A stretch of DNA of 64,000 nt, taken from positions 15,319,001 to 15,383,000 of the forward strand of contig OX344765.1 in NCBI GenBank assembly GCA_947034895.1. Reading direction: 5' to 3'. Of the stretch, positions 60,191 to 64,000 are shown in pieces. The stretch is from Rhytidiadelphus loreus. Lineage: Eukaryota > Streptophyta > Bryopsida > Hypnales > Hylocomiaceae. Made by a program: the position numbers and the translations under genes. Position 1 is the first letter of the stretch; each line of letters begins with the position of its first letter. Under the pieces are notes generated by a model. That model made no database searches and was not told where the DNA came from. It saw nothing but the letters and a program-made list of their open reading frames with translations.

Positions 60191-61009
60191 AAAGAAGTTG
60201 GGGTTAGAGGGGGGAGGGGGAAGTTAAGGGCCTTGGCCGGCGGGGAACACAAGAAAAGGGGGGATAAGAAGAGGGAGATTCCGCTCCACGAACTCCAAAC
60301 CTGCACGCACATCCTCATTACAACATCACTCCAACATCTAATGGGAGAAGGTTAGGGGAGGCAAGAGGCTAAATAGGAAGACAAGGGAGAAGATGATCAA
60401 TAGTAGCCTTGGTTAGAGCGCACGGAAATCCCCTAAAGCTTCCCACGGCCATTAGAAGGAGGATTAGAATGACGCAAAGATGACAACGTAAGAGGGGAGT
60501 TGAGTTTGCAAGGAGTTAGCGTCATAGCGTAAGACCCCCATTAAGGGGTTGGTGGGAATAGTACCAAGGCAAAAGAAAAGGGGAGATAAGGAGAGGAGAG
60601 AATGTCGTAGGGTACTAGAATGTAATATTTTCCACAACTAAGTCGTAGGCATTTGACCACTTCAAAATACGTGTCCATTATGGAATACGAGCACGTGGCT
60701 GGAGGTATGGAGGAAAATGCCGCGCATGCCAACCACGATCAGGTGAGTCAGTAAACTAATCCCCAGTGTTTTTCTTTTAATTTACACTAAATTCTGTTAG
60801 GTAGTGATTAATTTCAATTAGCAAAGAGGAATTAGGGGGGACCTTAAGCTTAGACATAGAAGTTTATCGATAGGACTAGGAATTAGTAACCGTTAAGGTC
60901 GGAACTCAACCAAGAGGTAAACACTAGAGTAGGACAAAATAATCCAATTAGGAGTTAAGGGTTAAATTAGCAAATCGGAAATTGCCTTAGGTAATAAAGA
61001 CTTAGGGTA

Positions 61010-61290
61010 GGAAGTAAAAGATAAATTAGATTAGGAGATGAGTTAGGAAAAAAGATAAATTAGATTAGGAGATAAATTAGGAAAAAAGATAAATTAAATT
61101 AGGAGATAAATTAGAGAAAAGATAAATTAAATTAGAAGATAAATTAGGAAAAAAGATCAATTAAATTAGGAACAAAGATAAATTAAATTAGGAAGATAAA
61201 TTAGAGAAAAGATAAATTAAATTAGGAACTAAATTAACGAAACGATAAATTAAATTAGAAGGAAGATAATTTAGATTAGGAAAAAAACCC
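61010..61290 (+). repeat. AT-rich minisatellite, unit about 30 bp
   Basis: Repeats of AAGATAAATTAAATTAGGA followed by GATAAATTAGGAAA with indels, about nine units. It lies inside the LTR-like block near its right end. Confidence 0.85.
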
Positions 61291-61624
61291 AATCGACTTA
61301 GGAAACCATGGAGAGGACTTAGGTAATCCTTCCTCCGTCTTAGGAAAAGTCATTTAGCCTCAGATTCCCATAGATTAGGGTAGATTCGGTGGTAGTTCGC
61401 ATAGGTTGCCGTTAGGGGACGGTTAGCCCGAACTAATCCCTCGCCAATTGGGGCAACTCCGTTGTCACTTGCGGAAACTAGGAACTTAGTAAAGAAGATC
61501 CATTGCTTGGAAGGCACAATGGACCTACGCTTAGTCACCCCTTAGGTTAGGATTTAGTTAACCCCTAGAACCTGGTTGTGTCCGATTAATTACCAAGGGT
61601 GGGTAATTAAGCGCCCACACTCGG

Positions 61625-62580
61625 CCATAACAAACAATCAGTTAATTCGACGTACACTTGTTCATACTAATCCCTCATCAATTTGACTCAAAGTTGTCGA
61701 TTAGAACTGTGACTTGGCTGTGAACTCCATATAGACCACTAGACTTTACTTAGTCGACTTGACCACATTCAATGCTCAACCACAACTTACAAACAATTAG
61801 CTCACAACAATTAACGATTAGACACTGGTACTTCTCACAAGCATATGCATACACAAGCAAATAGACAATCAATTACACTCTGCAAATTGACTCACACAAT
61901 AATATAACTCACATAAGGAATTTCACCACTTGTGAATTCCTGACAATTAGACACACTCACTCACAATTTGTGAGCTTAAACAAATTGATAGTAATATAGA
62001 TATATATTAAATTCGACAAATTGTACAGAGCTTGAGAGTTTTAAAACTAATCCTGGCTCTTCTTCACGTTGGAGAGAGAGAGAGATCAACTAGACATTTG
62101 GACTTATAGTCCCAAAAAGACCATTTGAAAGGTGGCATCTGTTTAAGTTGAAATTCACGACTATCTACTTGCCTTGCTTCGCATCCTAGTCTATTAGCCC
62201 TGTTCATATCTAATTTCTACCAATTAGCCTTTCACATACAAAATCCTTCTAATTGACATGCTATAATGGAAAATAGATCTTTTACTAACTGCATTCACAT
62301 TTACAAAGGCAAGTAAACCAAAAATTTCAAAAATTAGAACTACAGGTTCATAAAAAACATTGAATTTCATTATAAAAATGATTCTCCACCCACCATTTTC
62401 ACTAAGGGTTAATGTAAAATTTCCTTTTAGTTTGTCACTAAAAAAGTTCTTGATGGTATATGATCTTTGAACATTTTGACTTGTATTAGAAATCTTATTT
62501 TTTACAACAACTTGCTCATTTAATTTTTTTTTGGCATTCTTAAAAATAATTATTTTTTGTTGATCCTGCCCTTTACCTAC
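61625..62580. other. Intergenic DNA to the right of the LTR-like block
   Basis: It continues the CAATTAGAC-rich texture seen left of the block, then becomes AT-rich from about 62230. The minus-strand frame at 62224-62595 (123 codons) has no recognisable domain. Confidence 0.45.
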
Positions 62581-62589
62581 TATTTTCAA

Positions 62590-63711
62590 TACCAATATGA
62601 ACTTTTAGATGAAAGAAAAAAATTTGGACACAAGCAACCTTAGGATCTTGTAGTACGCTAGTTAAAAAAGATGTAATTTTTTTCTTAGAAATTTCCACTT
62701 CTTGGATTGCAAGATATAAACATTCAAATTCATCAAAATCATTTTTAGGCCTTGCAAAAAACAAGGAAGTTACACTTTCCAAGCTCACTTTTCTATGAAA
62801 AAATGTCCAAAATGGTGGTGCTTCTTTGGATTATTTTTACTAGACAAGTTGGATACATGCTTAAAATTTTTCACATCATTTGAAATCGTACAACATATAG
62901 GAAAAAAATAGTAAGTAGAAAGAAGAAGAGAATGATTCAAAATACAAAATTGTTAAGAATTTAGTCATGGAATTGAAAAATGTCAATTCCAATGGTTGCA
63001 ATGTTGTAATAAACAATCTACATCCTATAATTTTATATTTTTCAGAAAACATTGAAAATTGAGTAAGATAAAGGACTTCAAAGTTTATTTTAGAGTAGAG
63101 GTTCCAAACTACCTATAAACTAAAACAAGGATTGCTATTATATGAGCCTAGGAGCATGAACCCATGAGCCTAAAAGACTATACTTCTATATTATAGGTGT
63201 CTATATTATAGAAACCTTCCATGATTATAGTGTAACTTACTATGTTATAGATATCTATATTGTAGGTGTTTATATTATAAGCACCTTCAATGGTTATAGG
63301 ATATCTACTTATATATATGCTCGAGGCTCACATGCTTGCATTTTCATGCTTACACACTAACATCATTGAAATTAAAACTCCTCATAACTTTTGACTCATT
63401 CATCAAAATGGAATGATTCAAAGCTTTCTATACATATATAACTCTAGAAAACCAATTTCAATTTTTTATTTTTGAAAAAAGTGATTTTAAAAATTTGCTC
63501 AGATTGCCCTTTCGGGAAAAAAAGTAACATATTAGGCTATAACTTTTTACTAATATTTCCAAATGTCATGAAATTTAGTGCATATGAAAGATACTCCTCG
63601 TCCCCACCTTCTATTGAAATTTCAGCTTAGAATATGAAAAATCTCCAGTCACAAGTACCTGCCTAAAATTTCTATGTTGCCAAAGAATGCATGTTGATCC
63701 TTAGGGGTTAA
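62590..63711 (-). mobile_element. TTAA-family element, copy 7, with an internal insertion
   Basis: The right end reads CTTAGGGGTTAA. The interior matches the reverse complement of 10395-11332, including 'gaaaaaatgtccaaaatggt'. An unrelated stretch at about 63127-63368 splits it relative to 54680-55636. The far end, near 62590, is eroded. Confidence 0.65.
63127..63368. repeat. Insertion within the TTAA-family copy, with internal repeats
   Basis: This 240-bp stretch is absent from sister copies. It contains two related units built on TCTATATTRTAGGTGTYTATAT and a TTATAG-rich spacer, at about 63193-63245 and 63245-63310. Its own ends could not be resolved. Confidence 0.5.
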
Positions 63712-64000
63712 CTTCAAAGTTTAGTTGACCCCCAAATATGGTGCCATAGTCATTTAGGGGTTAAATAGGGCTGAAGCAGAAAAAAAAAGGTATACTGTCA
63801 CTAAGATAGTACCTGGCCAAAAAATTGACACTGTGGATGCCATAGGTCAAGTTCAAGGCATATCTATAGTGTGACACTAAAAAAAAGATATGATTTATTA
63901 ATTATTTCAATACCTATTTAAGACAAATTTGTTGCTGTAATATTTAAACCTCGAATGAATAAATTATTGGCAAACCAACTCCGAACTAAACATGATCATT
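63712..64000. other. AT-rich right edge of the window
   Basis: No gene is seen. A second GGGGTTAA word at 63757-63764 suggests another fragment of a TTAA-ended element. Confidence 0.4.

Larger units (their letters stand above)
57786..61619. mobile_element. 3.83-kb TG...CA block with 5-bp duplication: solo LTR or non-coding retroelement derivative
   Basis: It starts TGTGAGCCCC and ends GCGCCCACA. CTCGG lies directly outside both ends (57781-57785 and 61620-61624), a 5-bp duplication typical of LTR retroelement insertion. The block is clearly GC-richer than the flanks, whose texture matches across the insertion. No gag, protease, reverse transcriptase or integrase is visible, and I saw no internal pair of long direct repeats. 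Two TATA-like boxes, two minisatellites and a repeated CGGCGAAGCTTTGA motif are inside. A long solo LTR is the simplest reading; a large retrotransposon derivative (LARD) is the alternative. Confidence 0.72.

Noticed and set aside
59823..60355. Overlapping 82-134 codon frames in all three plus frames
   Set aside because: They come from the 17-18 bp GC-rich minisatellite, which lacks stop codons in every frame. The translations are repeats of one short motif with no domain.
1..64000. Defence island, CRISPR array, biosynthetic cluster or phage
   Set aside because: Gene structure, introns and repeats are those of a plant nuclear genome. The six genes are unrelated conserved loci and no regularly spaced repeat-spacer array is present.

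Overview
This window is nuclear DNA of a plant (streptophyte), most likely a bryophyte such as a moss. I infer this from six plant-type housekeeping or regulatory loci, short GT-AG introns, plant promoter motifs (telo-boxes), CACTA-type miniature transposons, and moderately GC-rich exons in a very AT-rich, repeat-filled background. The species cannot be fixed from the sequence alone. No prokaryotic operons, CRISPR arrays, rRNA genes or recognisable tRNA genes were seen.

Genes, left to right: (1) 1454-3982 (+), plastid glutamate-1-semialdehyde aminomutase, 4 exons. (2) 4803-5756 (-), fibrillarin, one uninterrupted exon, convergent with gene 1. (3) 19649-22490 (+), homoserine kinase, 6 exons. 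(4) 24893-27608 (+), exocyst subunit EXO70, 5 coding exons and a long 5' leader. (5) 32235-33995 (-), a small G-patch protein, 4 exons. (6) 41992-44990 (+), a CID-domain (RPRD1/Rtt103-like) protein, 7 exons. They form no pathway cluster. Three of them (fibrillarin, G-patch, CID) are RNA-related and have telomere-repeat-like promoter boxes, which may reflect shared growth-linked control.

The rest, about 80 percent, is AT-rich intergenic DNA built largely from decayed mobile elements, several with ends that can be read directly. These are: a 1.09-kb almost fully palindromic foldback at 13856-14946 with a 4-bp target duplication and a neighbouring empty-site copy; two 225-bp MITEs (17631-17856 and 40206-40430) with 10-bp target duplications; a family of about 0.55-0.96 kb elements whose ends read TTAACCCCTA...TAGGGGTTAA, with at least nine copies; two CACTA MITEs with 3-bp duplications; foldback repeats carrying CTTTGTTTTGTGGC; and a 3.83-kb GC-richer block at 57786-61619 with TG...CA ends and a 5-bp CTCGG duplication, best read as a solo LTR or large non-coding retroelement derivative.

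I found no clear new biochemical system. The most novel material is the transposon content: the large foldback, the TTAA-ended family with a short ORF open in several copies, and the LTR-like block with internal minisatellites. Exon boundaries were placed by reading splice signals and protein continuity, without transcript data. Limits of degraded repeats are approximate.
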